A stretch of DNA of 53,610 nucleotides from Clostridia bacterium (GTDB lineage Bacteria; Bacillota_A; Clostridia; Christensenellales; Aristaeellaceae). The position numbers and the translations under genes are program-made. The stretch lies in assembly GCA_017432405.1 (NCBI GenBank), contig JAFRJF010000193.1:1-53610 (forward strand), written 5' to 3'. The notes below the pieces were generated by a model. The model had not been told where the DNA came from and ran no database searches. It saw nothing but the letters and a program-made list of their open reading frames with translations. Position 1 is the first letter of the stretch. Each line of letters opens with the position of its first letter. Below are positions 42,105-50,676 of the stretch, in pieces.

Positions 42105-42362
42105 ATGAAGATACTGTGGGATGAACGGGCCTGGGAAGATTATTTGCTTTGGCAAACGCAGGACAAGAAAACACTGAAGCGTATCAACGCATTGATCAAG
42201 GATATACAAAGGGATACTTATAAAGGCATGGGAAAACCGGAGCCTCTTCTGGGAAACTTAAGTGGATGGTGGAGCAGACGCATTGATGAAGTTAATCGCA
42301 TTGTCTATAGGGAAAAAGATGGGGCTATTGTGATAGCAAGCTGTAAGGGTCATTATGGATAA
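42105..42362 (+). CDS. yoeB: YoeB-family mRNA interferase toxin (second copy)
   Basis: This 85-residue ribosome-dependent mRNA interferase keeps Glu46, Arg65, His83 and Tyr84 (GKPEPLLGN, EVNRIVYR, KGHYG), the E. coli YoeB catalytic set. It is roughly 60% identical by eye to the toxin at 6048-6308. The ATG lies 4 bp after the antitoxin stop. A palindrome follows. The pair sits between the FtsK relic and the GH3 operon. Confidence 0.93.
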   Translation: MKILWDERAWEDYLLWQTQDKKTLKRINALIKDIQRDTYKGMGKPEPLLGNLSGWWSRRIDEVNRIVYREKDGAIVIASCKGHYG

Positions 42363-42363
42363 T

Positions 42364-42413
42364 AACAGGCAGGCGGGCCAGGAATAACATTATTCTTGCC
42401 CTGCCTGCCTGTT
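42364..42413. terminator. Bidirectional hairpin between yoeB and GH3 genes
   Basis: AACAGGCAGGCGGGC pairs with GCCC-TGCCTGCCTGTT across an AT-rich loop. It is followed by TTTATTTAT on the plus strand and serves two convergent transcripts. Confidence 0.65.
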
Positions 42414-42424
42414 TATTTATCCAA

Positions 42425-44842
42425 TCAGTCCATCTTCAATATCATTCCCAAAATGTGCTTCGCGGCCAGCGCCATCTGATCCCTTGTCAGCGCGCCCTTT
42501 TCCAGGGCCTCCAGCAGCCTTTCGGGGTAGCCGCAGCCCATCTTGACGTCGTTGCCGGCGGCGCACTCCTTGTAGTGCTCGCCCGCGGTCCACCAGTCGG
42601 TGGTGATCATGCCCTCATAGCCCCACTCCTGGCGGAGGATGCCGGTCAGCATGTCGGCGTTTTCGCTGGCGCGGTGGCCGTTGATGATGTTGTAGCTGGT
42701 CATGATGCTCCAGACGTCGTAGTCCTTCACGATGATCTCGAAGGCCTTCAGGTAGATCTCGCGGATGGCGCGCTCGGAGGCCCGGGAATCGCACTGCTTG
42801 CGGTTGCTCTCCTTGTTGTTCAGGGCAAGGTGCTTGGCCGTGGCGGCGACGCCGTTGCTCTGAACGCCCCGCACCAGCGCCCCCGCCAGGTGGCCGGTGA
42901 GCAGCGGGTCCTCGGAGTAGTACTCAAAGTTTCGGCCGCACAGCGGGTTGCGGTGGATGTTGATGGCCGGGGCCAGCCATGCGCCGATGCTGTTCTCCTT
43001 GACCTCTTCGCCCGCGGCGCGGCCAACGGCCTCGGTGACTTCCGGATCCCAGGTGCAGGCCAGCAGGCAGGCGCAGGGGAAGGCCGTGGTCACGACACCT
43101 ACCTCCGGCTGGATACGCAGGCCGGCGGGGCCGTCGGCGCTCATGGTGTTGGGCACGCCGAACATGGGCAAGTTGCCGTAGCCGAAGGTGTTGGCGATGC
43201 CCACGTTGGGCTGGCCGCCCAGCAGCCAGGCCAGGTCCTCGTCGGAGAGCTGGGCGATGAAGGCGTCCAGGGTGATCCTTCCCTCGGCCACCTCCAGGAG
43301 CTGATGGTTGGGGTTCTTCTCGGTCAGCTGGATGGAGGGCATGGGCCGAACCGCCGGCGTCCTGCACTCGCTCTCGGAATCCGGCATGTGCTCGAGGGCG
43401 TCGGCGTCCGGGTCGTTGGGCGTGCCCAGGGGCAGGGATTCATAGCTGCCGTCAGAGAGCATGCGCCGCTTCAGCTGGGTGGGCGTCATGCGGGCCGTGA
43501 GCTGCGCGACGATCCTGTCGGTATCCAGCGCATAGACAAAGCCGGCCTGCTTCGCGGCGTGAACGTCCGTGCCCACAAAGAAGCGGTATTCCCCTGCCTC
43601 CAGCACCCAGGCCGACTTTTGCACCTTGCCCAGGTCGTCGTAGGAGGCCATTTGGTCGATGGGGAAGCGGATTTCCACGACCTGGGTCTCGCCGGGGCGC
43701 AGCTTGCGGGTCTTCTGCCAGCCGGCCAGCTGCCGGGCGGGCTTGCCCAGCTTGCCCTGGGGCGCGGAGAAGTAGACCTGAACGACCTCCTTGCCGGCCA
43801 GTCCCCCGACATTGGTCACCGAAGCGCGTACCGCGATTTCGTCGCCATCGACCCACACCTCGGGCTCGGAGATGCTGAATCGGGTATAGGACAGGCCGAA
43901 ACCGAAGGGATAGTTTACCTTGTCTGCGGCGCCGGGGATGGTCTCGAAGTAGCGGTAGCCCACATAGATGTCGTCCTCATAGTCCACGTAGTCGTCCGAC
44001 TCGTAGAAGCCCGGCGAGGAGGGATAGTCCTCCAGCGTGGCGGCAAAGGTGTCCGCCAGTTTTCCGGAGGGATTGTCCAGCCCCAGCAGCAGCTCGGCCT
44101 CAGCGACGCCGCCTTCCAGTCCCGCCTGCCAGCCCATCAGCGCGGCCTGTATGCGGGGGTTGTCCCTGAAGAAGGTAGTGTCGAACACGCTGCCCACGTT
44201 CAGCACGACGATCACCCTGGCAAAGGCCGCCGTGACCTTTTCGACCATAGCCGCCTCGGCGTCGGTCAGCACGTAGTCGCCCCTGGGAAACATGGCCTGG
44301 GTCAGCTCATAGCGGGCGTCCTCGGTCCACATGCCCTTGTGGCGCTCGATCCTGTCGAAGGCGCTCTTGCGATCCCAGCCCTCGCTGGAAAAGCGGCTGA
44401 TGGAGATGATGGCCGTATCCGTGAAGGCCGCGGCCCGCTGCAGAAGCGCGTCGGGCAGCTCTGGCTCCACCACCGCGCCGGGGTCCCGCCCGGCGGCATA
44501 GCTGGCCGCCACGTGGGCGCGGTAGAAGGCGTCGGTCTCTTCGAACACCGTCACCCGGTCGGGGTAGGCGCGCATACCGTCGGAGAGGTTGCGCACGTAG
44601 GGCACGGTCACGTCGCCGCTGCCGCCGCCGCCCTTCACGTAGTCGAAGGTGCCCTTGCCGAACAGCGCCACCTTCGCGCCCCGCGCCAGGGGCAGCGCAT
44701 TGTTCTCGTTTTTCAGGAGCACCATGCCCTCACGGGCGGCGTTCCTGCTCAGGCGGATGTGGGCCGGACTGGCCGTGACCCGCGTGCCGTCCGCCCCAAG
44801 GGGCAGATTCGGATGGTATTTGATGCGAAACCACTTGTTCAT
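42425..44842 (-). CDS. GH3 beta-glucosidase with permuted domain order
   Basis: This 805-residue glycoside hydrolase family 3 enzyme has its domains in swapped order. The domain that normally comes last is first (residues ~35-270: GMVLLKNENNALPL, KGGGGSGDV). A fibronectin III-like domain follows (~310-420), and the catalytic barrel is last (~500-805: ADGPAGLRI, NPLCGRNFEYYSEDP, ATAKHLALNN). The nucleophile is Asp749 in TTDWW. The same order is known for the Ruminococcus albus beta-glucosidase. There is no signal peptide, so it probably hydrolyses imported beta-glucosides. It starts 22 bp after pgsA. Confidence 0.92.
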   Translation of the reverse strand: MNKWFRIKYHPNLPLGADGTRVTASPAHIRLSRNAAREGMVLLKNENNALPLARGAKVALFGKGTFDYVKGGGGSGDVTVPYVRNLSDGMRAYPDRVTVFEETDAFYRAHVAASYAAGRDPGAVVEPELPDALLQRAAAFTDTAIISISRFSSEGWDRKSAFDRIERHKGMWTEDARYELTQAMFPRGDYVLTDAEAAMVEKVTAAFARVIVVLNVGSVFDTTFFRDNPRIQAALMGWQAGLEGGVAEAELLLGLDNPSGKLADTFAATLEDYPSSPGFYESDDYVDYEDDIYVGYRYFETIPGAADKVNYPFGFGLSYTRFSISEPEVWVDGDEIAVRASVTNVGGLAGKEVVQVYFSAPQGKLGKPARQLAGWQKTRKLRPGETQVVEIRFPIDQMASYDDLGKVQKSAWVLEAGEYRFFVGTDVHAAKQAGFVYALDTDRIVAQLTARMTPTQLKRRMLSDGSYESLPLGTPNDPDADALEHMPDSESECRTPAVRPMPSIQLTEKNPNHQLLEVAEGRITLDAFIAQLSDEDLAWLLGGQPNVGIANTFGYGNLPMFGVPNTMSADGPAGLRIQPEVGVVTTAFPCACLLACTWDPEVTEAVGRAAGEEVKENSIGAWLAPAINIHRNPLCGRNFEYYSEDPLLTGHLAGALVRGVQSNGVAATAKHLALNNKESNRKQCDSRASERAIREIYLKAFEIIVKDYDVWSIMTSYNIINGHRASENADMLTGILRQEWGYEGMITTDWWTAGEHYKECAAGNDVKMGCGYPERLLEALEKGALTRDQMALAAKHILGMILKMD

Positions 44843-44864
44843 GGATGATCCATCCTTTCCTTGA

Positions 44865-45419
44865 TTACATATCCTTGATGCAATCCTTGTTTCTGATCAG
44901 GTAATCCGCGCCGCTGACCACGGTCAGGGCCAGGGCGATGTACATCAGCACATTGGCCACGGTCACGCCGGCGTTGCCCAGCAGGGCTTCACCTTCCACG
45001 GGTACCAGCAGCATCAGCGCGATGGTGGCGATCATCTGGAATACGGTCTTCAGCTTGCCCAGGGGTCCGGCGGCAATCACCCGGCCGTTCTCCACCGCCA
45101 CCAGCCGGAAGCCGCTGACCAGGAATTCCCGGGCCAGCATCAGTATGCACACCCAGTCGGGCATGCGTCCCTGGGCGGTGAGCACCACCAGGGCGCTCAT
45201 CACCAGCAGCTTGTCGGCGATGGGGTCCATGAACTTGCCGAAGTCGGTGATCAGGTTGCGGGACCGGGCGATCCTGCCGTCCAGCGTGTCGGTGATGCAG
45301 GCCAGCGCGTAGATGCCTACGGCCACGCACTGGGCCCAGAAGGTGTTCATCCGGGCGAACACCACGAAAAACGGGATCATGCACACCCTCAGGAGGGTCA
45401 GCTTGTTGGGTAGATTCAC
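44865..45419 (-). CDS. pgsA: CDP-diacylglycerol--glycerol-3-phosphate phosphatidyltransferase
   Basis: This 184-residue membrane enzyme makes phosphatidylglycerol phosphate from CDP-diacylglycerol and glycerol-3-phosphate. The CDP-alcohol phosphotransferase signature DGx2ARx8Gx3Dx3D is complete (DGRIAR ... FGKFMDPIADK). It begins NLPNKLTLLRVCMIPFFVVF, typical of PgsA, and has about five hydrophobic segments. GTG 45419 is chosen since GAGG lies 8 bases upstream. It starts 10 bp after rimO, an order seen in other Firmicutes. Confidence 0.93.
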   Translation of the reverse strand: MNLPNKLTLLRVCMIPFFVVFARMNTFWAQCVAVGIYALACITDTLDGRIARSRNLITDFGKFMDPIADKLLVMSALVVLTAQGRMPDWVCILMLAREFLVSGFRLVAVENGRVIAAGPLGKLKTVFQMIATIALMLLVPVEGEALLGNAGVTVANVLMYIALALTVVSGADYLIRNKDCIKDM

Positions 45420-45429
45420 GTCAATCGCC

Positions 45430-46746
45430 TCACTCGATAATCGTTCCTTCCAGGTCATAGGCGTCCGCGCCGGTGATCCGCACCTGCACGTATTCGCCAG
45501 GGGTCAGTTCCCTGTCGGCTTCCAGCCAGATGCAGCCGTCGCTCTCCGGGGCCTCCAGCAGGCTCCTGCCGTAGAAGCGGCCCTGCTCCTCGTCGAAGCC
45601 GTCCACCAGCACCTCACATTCGGTGCCGATTCGGGTCTCGTTGACCTCCATCGAAATGCCCTGCTGCAGCATCATCAGCTGGTCCAGGCGCTCGTTTTTC
45701 ACAGCTTCATCGATCTGGTCCGGCATCTTCGCCGCGGCGGTGCCCTCCTCGGCGGAGTAGGTGAACGCGCCGAGGCGCTCGAACCGGGTTTCCTTCACGA
45801 AGTCCAGCAGGGTCTGGAACTGTCCGTCCGTCTCGCCGGGAAAGCCGACGATCATCGTCGTGCGCAACAGGATGCCGCGCTTGCGGCATTCGGCGATGCG
45901 GCTTTTGATCCAGTCGGCGCTGCCCCGCCGGTTCATGCGCTTCAGCAGGTCGTCGTCGATGTGCTGAAGGGGCAGGTCCAGGTAAGGCGCTACCTTGGGC
46001 AGGCGCTGGATAGTGTCCAGCAGCCGGTCCTCGGTGCTGTCGGGATAGCAGTACAGCACCCGCACCCAGTGCAGCTTATTAATGGCGCTGACCCGCTCCA
46101 GCAGCTCCGGCAGCAGATAGTGCCCGTCGCCGAGGTCGCAGCCGTAGCGGCTCGTGTCCTGGGCGATCAGCGTGATCTCGGTCACGCCGCCCTCGGCCAG
46201 CTCCTCGCACTCCGCTACGATGTCGTCGAAGGGCCGGGAGCTGTAGCCACCCCGGATCAGCGGTATCGCGCAGTAGGTGCAGCGGTTGTCGCAGCCGTCG
46301 GAGATCTTCACATAGGCGCTGTAGCCCGGGGTGGTCAGCACCCGAGGGGTGTGCAGGAAGCGGACGCCGTTGGCGGTGTAGCAGGGCCGTTGGTTCTGCT
46401 CCGCTGCCTCCAGCATCTCGAACAGGCGGGCGTATTCCGCCACGCCCATCAGTCCGTCGATCTCGGGGATCTCGGACATCAAAGCCTCGGGATAGCGCTG
46501 GGCCAGGCAGCCCGTGACGAACAGCTTCTTGTCGCCCAGCTTCTTGTACTGGGCCATCTCGAGGATCGCGTCGATGGATTCCTCCTTGGCGCTTTCGATG
46601 AAGCCGCAGGTGTTCACAAACAGCACGTCCGCCTCGGCGGGGTCGCTGACGATTTCAAAGCCCCTGTCCACCAGCATGCCCAGCAGGTTTTCGCTGTCCA
46701 CGCGGTTCTTGGCACAGCCCAGGGAGATCATTCCTACTTTTTTCAT
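45430..46746 (-). CDS. rimO: Ribosomal protein S12 methylthiotransferase RimO
   Basis: This 438-residue enzyme adds a methylthio group to an Asp of ribosomal protein S12. It has the N-terminal UPF0004 domain (SLGCAKNRVDSE, NTCGFIESAKEES, VTGCLAQRY), the radical SAM motif CDNRCTYC near residue 150, SRYGCDLGDGHYLLPELL, and a C-terminal TRAM domain (ECEVLVDGFDEEQGRFYGR). ATG 46746 gives the standard start MKKVGMISLGC; the frame continues upstream but overlaps coaD. It lies between coaD and pgsA. Confidence 0.95.
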   Translation of the reverse strand: MKKVGMISLGCAKNRVDSENLLGMLVDRGFEIVSDPAEADVLFVNTCGFIESAKEESIDAILEMAQYKKLGDKKLFVTGCLAQRYPEALMSEIPEIDGLMGVAEYARLFEMLEAAEQNQRPCYTANGVRFLHTPRVLTTPGYSAYVKISDGCDNRCTYCAIPLIRGGYSSRPFDDIVAECEELAEGGVTEITLIAQDTSRYGCDLGDGHYLLPELLERVSAINKLHWVRVLYCYPDSTEDRLLDTIQRLPKVAPYLDLPLQHIDDDLLKRMNRRGSADWIKSRIAECRKRGILLRTTMIVGFPGETDGQFQTLLDFVKETRFERLGAFTYSAEEGTAAAKMPDQIDEAVKNERLDQLMMLQQGISMEVNETRIGTECEVLVDGFDEEQGRFYGRSLLEAPESDGCIWLEADRELTPGEYVQVRITGADAYDLEGTIIE

Positions 46747-46769
46747 AGCTCTTGCTCGTTTCTCAGTCG

Positions 46770-47237
46770 TTATTGCAGCATTTGCAGCACAGGCGCGGGT
46801 ACAAAATCCCCGACGTCCTTGCCGAAGGCCATCAGCTCCCGCACCATGCTGGAGGAAAGGGCGCTGTCGTCGCCCCGGAGGTAGACGGTTTCCAGCTCGG
46901 GGTTCAGCAGCCTGTTCACCTGGGCGTTGCCTTCCTCGTAGCTGTAGTCGGTGGCGTTCCGCAGCCCCCGGACATACCAGCGGATGCCTTGCTCGGCGCA
47001 GAAGTCCGCCACCAGGCCGGCGTGGATCACCGCCCGCGCGTTCAGGCCGTCCGCGTCGATGGCCTGCTGTATGGCCCGGCACATGGCTTCCGCGTCGAAG
47101 GCGCGACGCTTGTTGACGTTTACGCCGATCAGCACCACCACCTCGTCGAACAGGGCAGCCGCCTTGCGGACGATGTCGTGGTGGCCGTTGGTGTAGGGAT
47201 CGAAGGACCCCGCAAACAGTGCGATGCGCTTGTTCAT
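46770..47237 (-). CDS. coaD: Phosphopantetheine adenylyltransferase
   Basis: This 155-residue enzyme converts 4'-phosphopantetheine and ATP to dephospho-CoA. It has the nucleotidyltransferase start AGSFDPYTNGHHDIVRKA, the RGLRNATDYSYE motif and SSSMVREL. Length is normal. ATG 47237 is used because GAGG lies 8 bases upstream. It sits 14 bp after the PHP phosphatase gene and 23 bp before rimO in the same operon. Confidence 0.95.
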   Translation of the reverse strand: MNKRIALFAGSFDPYTNGHHDIVRKAAALFDEVVVLIGVNVNKRRAFDAEAMCRAIQQAIDADGLNARAVIHAGLVADFCAEQGIRWYVRGLRNATDYSYEEGNAQVNRLLNPELETVYLRGDDSALSSSMVRELMAFGKDVGDFVPAPVLQMLQ

Positions 47238-47251
47238 GGGCGTTACCTCTG

Positions 47252-48088
47252 TCATAGCTTGTATTCCACGGCCTCGTTCCCCCGGTATTCCCAGGCGGAT
47301 TTGAAGCCGCAGGCGCGGGCCAGCTGTGCAGCTTCACCGAAGGCGCAATCCAGGTAATCGCTGTTGTGACAGTCGCTGGTGAATATAATCCGCCCGCCGC
47401 ACTCCGCGATGCGCCGCAGCATCGCTTCGCCAGGGTAGGGCTGTGTGCGATAGCCCCGGGCGATGGCGCCGGTGTTGACCTCGATGAGCCGTCCGCTGCG
47501 GGCGGCCAGCTCGGCGCATTCCAGCGCGGGGCCGAGATACCTGGAATCGGCGTCGTCAAAGAGGTCCCGGGCCTCGTTGAACTTCATTACCAGCTCGATG
47601 TGGCCCAATATGTCGGCGTCCGTGCCCTCTATGGATCGGCAAACGGTGCTGAAGTAATCCCGGCAGAGGGCGTACATGTCGCCGCCGTACAGGTCCCGGG
47701 CGGCGTCGGCAAGTATTTCGCGGGTGTTGTCCACGCAAAACAGCGCGCCTTTCGCGGGAACGTAGTGCACCGATTCGATCCAGTAATCGTATTCGGAGAC
47801 ATCCGCCGGGGAAAGCCAGTCGTGCTCGTAGCCCAGCAATATGTCCAGGGCGCCGGCGTACTTCGCCTTCAGCCGGCGGATCTCCGCCCGGTATTTCGGC
47901 TCCTGGGCCAGGGCCATCGAGCAGTCGTCGTAGTCGGCATGGCCGTGCTCGGAGAAACCCAGGGTGTGGAAGCCCAGCGCCAGTGCGGCGCGCACCATCT
48001 CCTCGGCGGTGTCGCGGCCGTCGACAAAGGTGGTGTGGCTGTGAATATTGGATCGCGTGACGGCTTCTGAAGTATTCATGTCAATCAT
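47252..48088 (-). CDS. PHP-family histidinol-phosphatase-like hydrolase
   Basis: This 278-residue protein has the PHP metal-binding motifs in order: NIHSHTTFVDGR, FSEHGHADY, YEHDW, SVHYV, GHIELVMKFN and TSDCHN. The pattern and length fit HisK-type histidinol-phosphatases, which dephosphorylate L-histidinol phosphate in histidine synthesis. No other his gene is nearby, so another phosphoester substrate is possible. It is the first gene of the operon with coaD, rimO, pgsA and GH3. Confidence 0.82.
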   Translation of the reverse strand: MIDMNTSEAVTRSNIHSHTTFVDGRDTAEEMVRAALALGFHTLGFSEHGHADYDDCSMALAQEPKYRAEIRRLKAKYAGALDILLGYEHDWLSPADVSEYDYWIESVHYVPAKGALFCVDNTREILADAARDLYGGDMYALCRDYFSTVCRSIEGTDADILGHIELVMKFNEARDLFDDADSRYLGPALECAELAARSGRLIEVNTGAIARGYRTQPYPGEAMLRRIAECGGRIIFTSDCHNSDYLDCAFGEAAQLARACGFKSAWEYRGNEAVEYKL

Positions 48089-48117
48089 TATAAGCGTTTG
48101 CAGTGCGGAATGTCAAT

Positions 48118-48143
48118 AAAAAAGCTGCCCTGCGGGCAGCTTT
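48118..48143 (-). terminator. Intrinsic terminator of DUF1508 gene
   Basis: Minus strand: AAAGCTGCCC, loop GCA, GGGCAGCTTT, followed by a run of T. It lies 11 bases after the DUF1508 gene stop. Confidence 0.85.
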
Positions 48144-48153
48144 AACGGAGGGG

Positions 48154-48537
48154 TTATTTCGCTTCGGGGTCAATGACCACGATCGGGGCGTCGGGGGCGT
48201 TCTTTGCGATGGACGCGATGCCCTTTTTGGCGCTGGCCTTGGCCTTGTAGCCCTCGGACTTGCCGATGATCTCACCGTTGGCGGCCTTCAGGCGGAAGCG
48301 GTATTCACCGGCCTTATCCTTATAAAGCTCGTATTTCGGATGCTTCTGGGTTTCACTGCGGGTCTGATCCTCAATGTTCGCGCTGGAATTCTTCTTTACT
48401 GAGGCGATGCCGTTTTCACAGGCGCTCATCGTGGTATAGGTTTCAGAAGCAGTGAGGATGACTTCGCCGTTGGAGGCTTTCAGGTTGAAGGTGAATTCAC
48501 CGTTTTTCGCAGTGGTGATAACAAACTTTCCTGCCAT
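48154..48537 (-). CDS. DUF1508 (YegP-like) protein, two tandem domains
   Basis: This 127-residue protein is two copies of the DUF1508 domain: residues 3-55 (GKFVITTAKNGEFTFNLKAS ... MSACENGIASVKKNS) and 70-122 (KYELYKDKAGEYRFRLKAAN ... KASAKKGIASIAKNA). E. coli YegP has the same layout; the function is unknown. ATG 48537 is set by AAAGGGGAT upstream. A perfect-spacing consensus promoter and a strong terminator bracket it, so it is a compact, probably well-expressed single gene. Confidence 0.9.
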   Translation of the reverse strand: MAGKFVITTAKNGEFTFNLKASNGEVILTASETYTTMSACENGIASVKKNSSANIEDQTRSETQKHPKYELYKDKAGEYRFRLKAANGEIIGKSEGYKAKASAKKGIASIAKNAPDAPIVVIDPEAK

Positions 48538-48583
48538 TGTGGTATCCCCTTTCAAAAATTATACAAGGATTAATTCTGTTTAT

Positions 48584-48612
48584 AGTATACTATTTTTAAG
48601 GGGCTTTGTCAA
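48584..48612 (-). promoter_or_regulatory. Strong promoter of DUF1508 gene
   Basis: Minus strand reads TTGACA (48612-48607), 17 bases, TATACT (48589-48584), one mismatch from the ideal sigma-A promoter. Confidence 0.8.
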
Positions 48613-48661
48613 TTTGATTTGGTCGTTTTTTGGCTGAAAATACAGAAAAAATGGAGATATT

Positions 48662-49990
48662 TCAGAACCGCCGAAGTCCCTTGGGCAGGTGGTTTTTCAG
48701 CATACCGTCCGAGACCTTGCCCCAGCCTAGGGGCATGCCACGATACAGCGCCAGGGTCCAGCCCTTTTCGCCTTGGCAGGGCACGGGTTCGCCCCGCAGC
48801 CAGGCGCGGGCGGCGGTCTCGTCCAGGTCAAAGCGCCTTCGGGCACAGTCGGGATCGATGGCCATGGCCAGGGCATGGGCGGGCTCGATGTGGTTGCGGC
48901 CGAGGCGGGCCAGGCACAGGCCGGCACTGATTACCCGCAGGCCATCCAGGTCAGGGCACGCCGGGGGCCGGGCATGGAGCCATTCGCCCTGTCGGGAAAA
49001 ACGCATACCGTCGACGATGTCCAGGCAGCACACATCGCGATCCAGGTCGTCCATGATGGCGGCAACAGCGCGGTCAGGCCGGATGGGAGAGGCTTTGTCA
49101 GGCGATCCTTCGCCGATGCGGCGCAGCCTCGCCACGAAATGGCCGTCGCCCCGAAGGCGATGGGGGAAGAGCCGCAGCATGCCGGAACGGGACGGGCCCG
49201 CGCCGGGCAGATTGAAATCCTCGGGGGCAAAGTCGGGACGGCGGGCCAGGAAGCCCAGCACGCTGCCTTCGTTTTCAACCGCATTGAATGTGCAGGTGGA
49301 ATACACCAGCCGTCCGCCGGAGCGAAGCATCCGCGCGGCCTGCTCGAGTATCTCCGACTGACGGCGGGCGCAGCCCTCCGGGGAGGCCGGATTCCATTCA
49401 TCCCTGGAGGCCGGGTCCCGGCGGAACATGCCCTCGCCCGAGCAGGGAGCGTCCACGAGTATGGCATCGAAGCGCTCCGGCCAGCGGTCGGCAAGCCTGC
49501 CGGGCAGCGCGCAGGTCACGACTGCGTTGGAAACGCCCATGCGCTCCAGGTTGCCCGCCAGCGCCTGGGCCCTGGAGGGCTCGGGATCGTTGGACACCAG
49601 CAGCCCGCGGCCCGCCAGCGCGGCGGCGATCTGCGTGCTCTTGCCTCCGGGGGCGGCGCACAGGTCCAGAACGCGCTCACCCGGCTTTGCATCCAGCACG
49701 GCGGCGCTGGCCATGGCGCTGGCCTCCTGGAGATAAAAGGCCCCGGCGGCGTGGGCGATGGCGCTCCCCGGCCGATCCTCGCCCTGGGGGGCCAGATAGC
49801 GCCCTTCCCCGCACCAGGGCACCGGCCCGTCAACATAGGGCATGGCGGCTGCCTCCGCCCCATGCCGCTTTGGGTTCAGCCGCAGGGCCAGCGCCGCAGG
49901 CGCGTCCAGGGCACGCAAAAAGGCCGGGTACTCGTCTCCCAGCAGCGCTTGCATATTGTTGAGAAAGGCTTCAGGCAGTGGATGGTTCAT
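48662..49990 (-). CDS. RsmF-type rRNA (cytosine-5) methyltransferase
   Basis: This 442-residue NOL1/NOP2/Sun-family enzyme methylates cytosine C5 in rRNA using SAM. Motifs are DLCAAPGGKSTQIAA (SAM), VDAPCSGEGMFRRDP and STCTFNAVENE, the latter two carrying the catalytic cysteines. A C-terminal extension from about residue 300 with a PUA-like part fits RsmF/YebU rather than RsmB. The ATG overlaps the upstream HAD stop by four bases (ATGA), so they are co-translated. Confidence 0.9.
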   Translation of the reverse strand: MNHPLPEAFLNNMQALLGDEYPAFLRALDAPAALALRLNPKRHGAEAAAMPYVDGPVPWCGEGRYLAPQGEDRPGSAIAHAAGAFYLQEASAMASAAVLDAKPGERVLDLCAAPGGKSTQIAAALAGRGLLVSNDPEPSRAQALAGNLERMGVSNAVVTCALPGRLADRWPERFDAILVDAPCSGEGMFRRDPASRDEWNPASPEGCARRQSEILEQAARMLRSGGRLVYSTCTFNAVENEGSVLGFLARRPDFAPEDFNLPGAGPSRSGMLRLFPHRLRGDGHFVARLRRIGEGSPDKASPIRPDRAVAAIMDDLDRDVCCLDIVDGMRFSRQGEWLHARPPACPDLDGLRVISAGLCLARLGRNHIEPAHALAMAIDPDCARRRFDLDETAARAWLRGEPVPCQGEKGWTLALYRGMPLGWGKVSDGMLKNHLPKGLRRF

Positions 49991-50676
49991 GCTTCAATCA
50001 GTTTGTCCAGCGCTTCAAAGCTGTCCACGACGGGGCCGTCCCAGAGCGCCTGGGGCAGGAATGCGGGCCGCGCCATCTGCACGGCCTTCATGCCCGCGGC
50101 AAGGGCGCCCTCCAGGTTGACGGCGCGGTCGTCCACGAACAGGCAGTCAGAGGGATCGGCGTTCAGCCTTTGCAGTATGGCTTCGTACATCTTCGGGTCG
50201 GGCTTGATTGCGCCGACCTGGGTGGAGATGACGGTTGCGTCGAAGAGGCTGAGCAGTCCCCACTGATCCATGAATCTGACCAGGGAGGGCATGGCGTCGG
50301 ACAGCATACCCAGGCTGTACTGCGACTTCCAGCGCTTCAGCCAGGGCGCGACATCTTCAAATAACCCGTAGCGGTTGATGTTGTCGGTGAAATCGTCGGC
50401 CAGGCGCGCAATATCAAGGGTGGTCAATTTCCAATCCATCAGGTCGTTCATGGAAAGAACGTATTTCCGGCGCAGCTGTCGCTCCGCTTCAACATTGGGC
50501 ACCAGCTGATCCTCGTCCAGAAAATGGACGGCGGTTCGATGGGCCGTCAGGTATTTTGAGGTATATATATCGCGGGCGCGCGGTCCGAGGATATCCAGGG
50601 CGCCAAAGGGAATGTTCCATTCGCCCAGGCGCGGCCAAACCATCACGCCGCCACAGTCAAATATCAGATGCTTCAT
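49987..50676 (-). CDS. HAD-superfamily hydrolase (YihX-like)
   Basis: This 229-residue HAD hydrolase has motif I FDCGGVMVWP; the second Asp is replaced, as in YihX-type sugar phosphatases. Motif II lies in GMLSDAMP, motif III in AIKPDPKMYEAI (Lys) and motif IV in CLFVDDRAVNLEGA. A helical cap lies between motifs I and II. ATG 50676 is chosen for GAGGACGAGAG upstream and overlaps the end of the transporter gene by 20 bp. Substrate unknown. Confidence 0.85.
   Translation of the reverse strand: MKHLIFDCGGVMVWPRLGEWNIPFGALDILGPRARDIYTSKYLTAHRTAVHFLDEDQLVPNVEAERQLRRKYVLSMNDLMDWKLTTLDIARLADDFTDNINRYGLFEDVAPWLKRWKSQYSLGMLSDAMPSLVRFMDQWGLLSLFDATVISTQVGAIKPDPKMYEAILQRLNADPSDCLFVDDRAVNLEGALAAGMKAVQMARPAFLPQALWDGPVVDSFEALDKLIEA

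Noticed and set aside
42455..44848. Long open frame opposite the GH3 gene
   Set aside because: Its composition is typical of a shadow frame and it matches no family; the minus-strand frame has full GH3 motifs.
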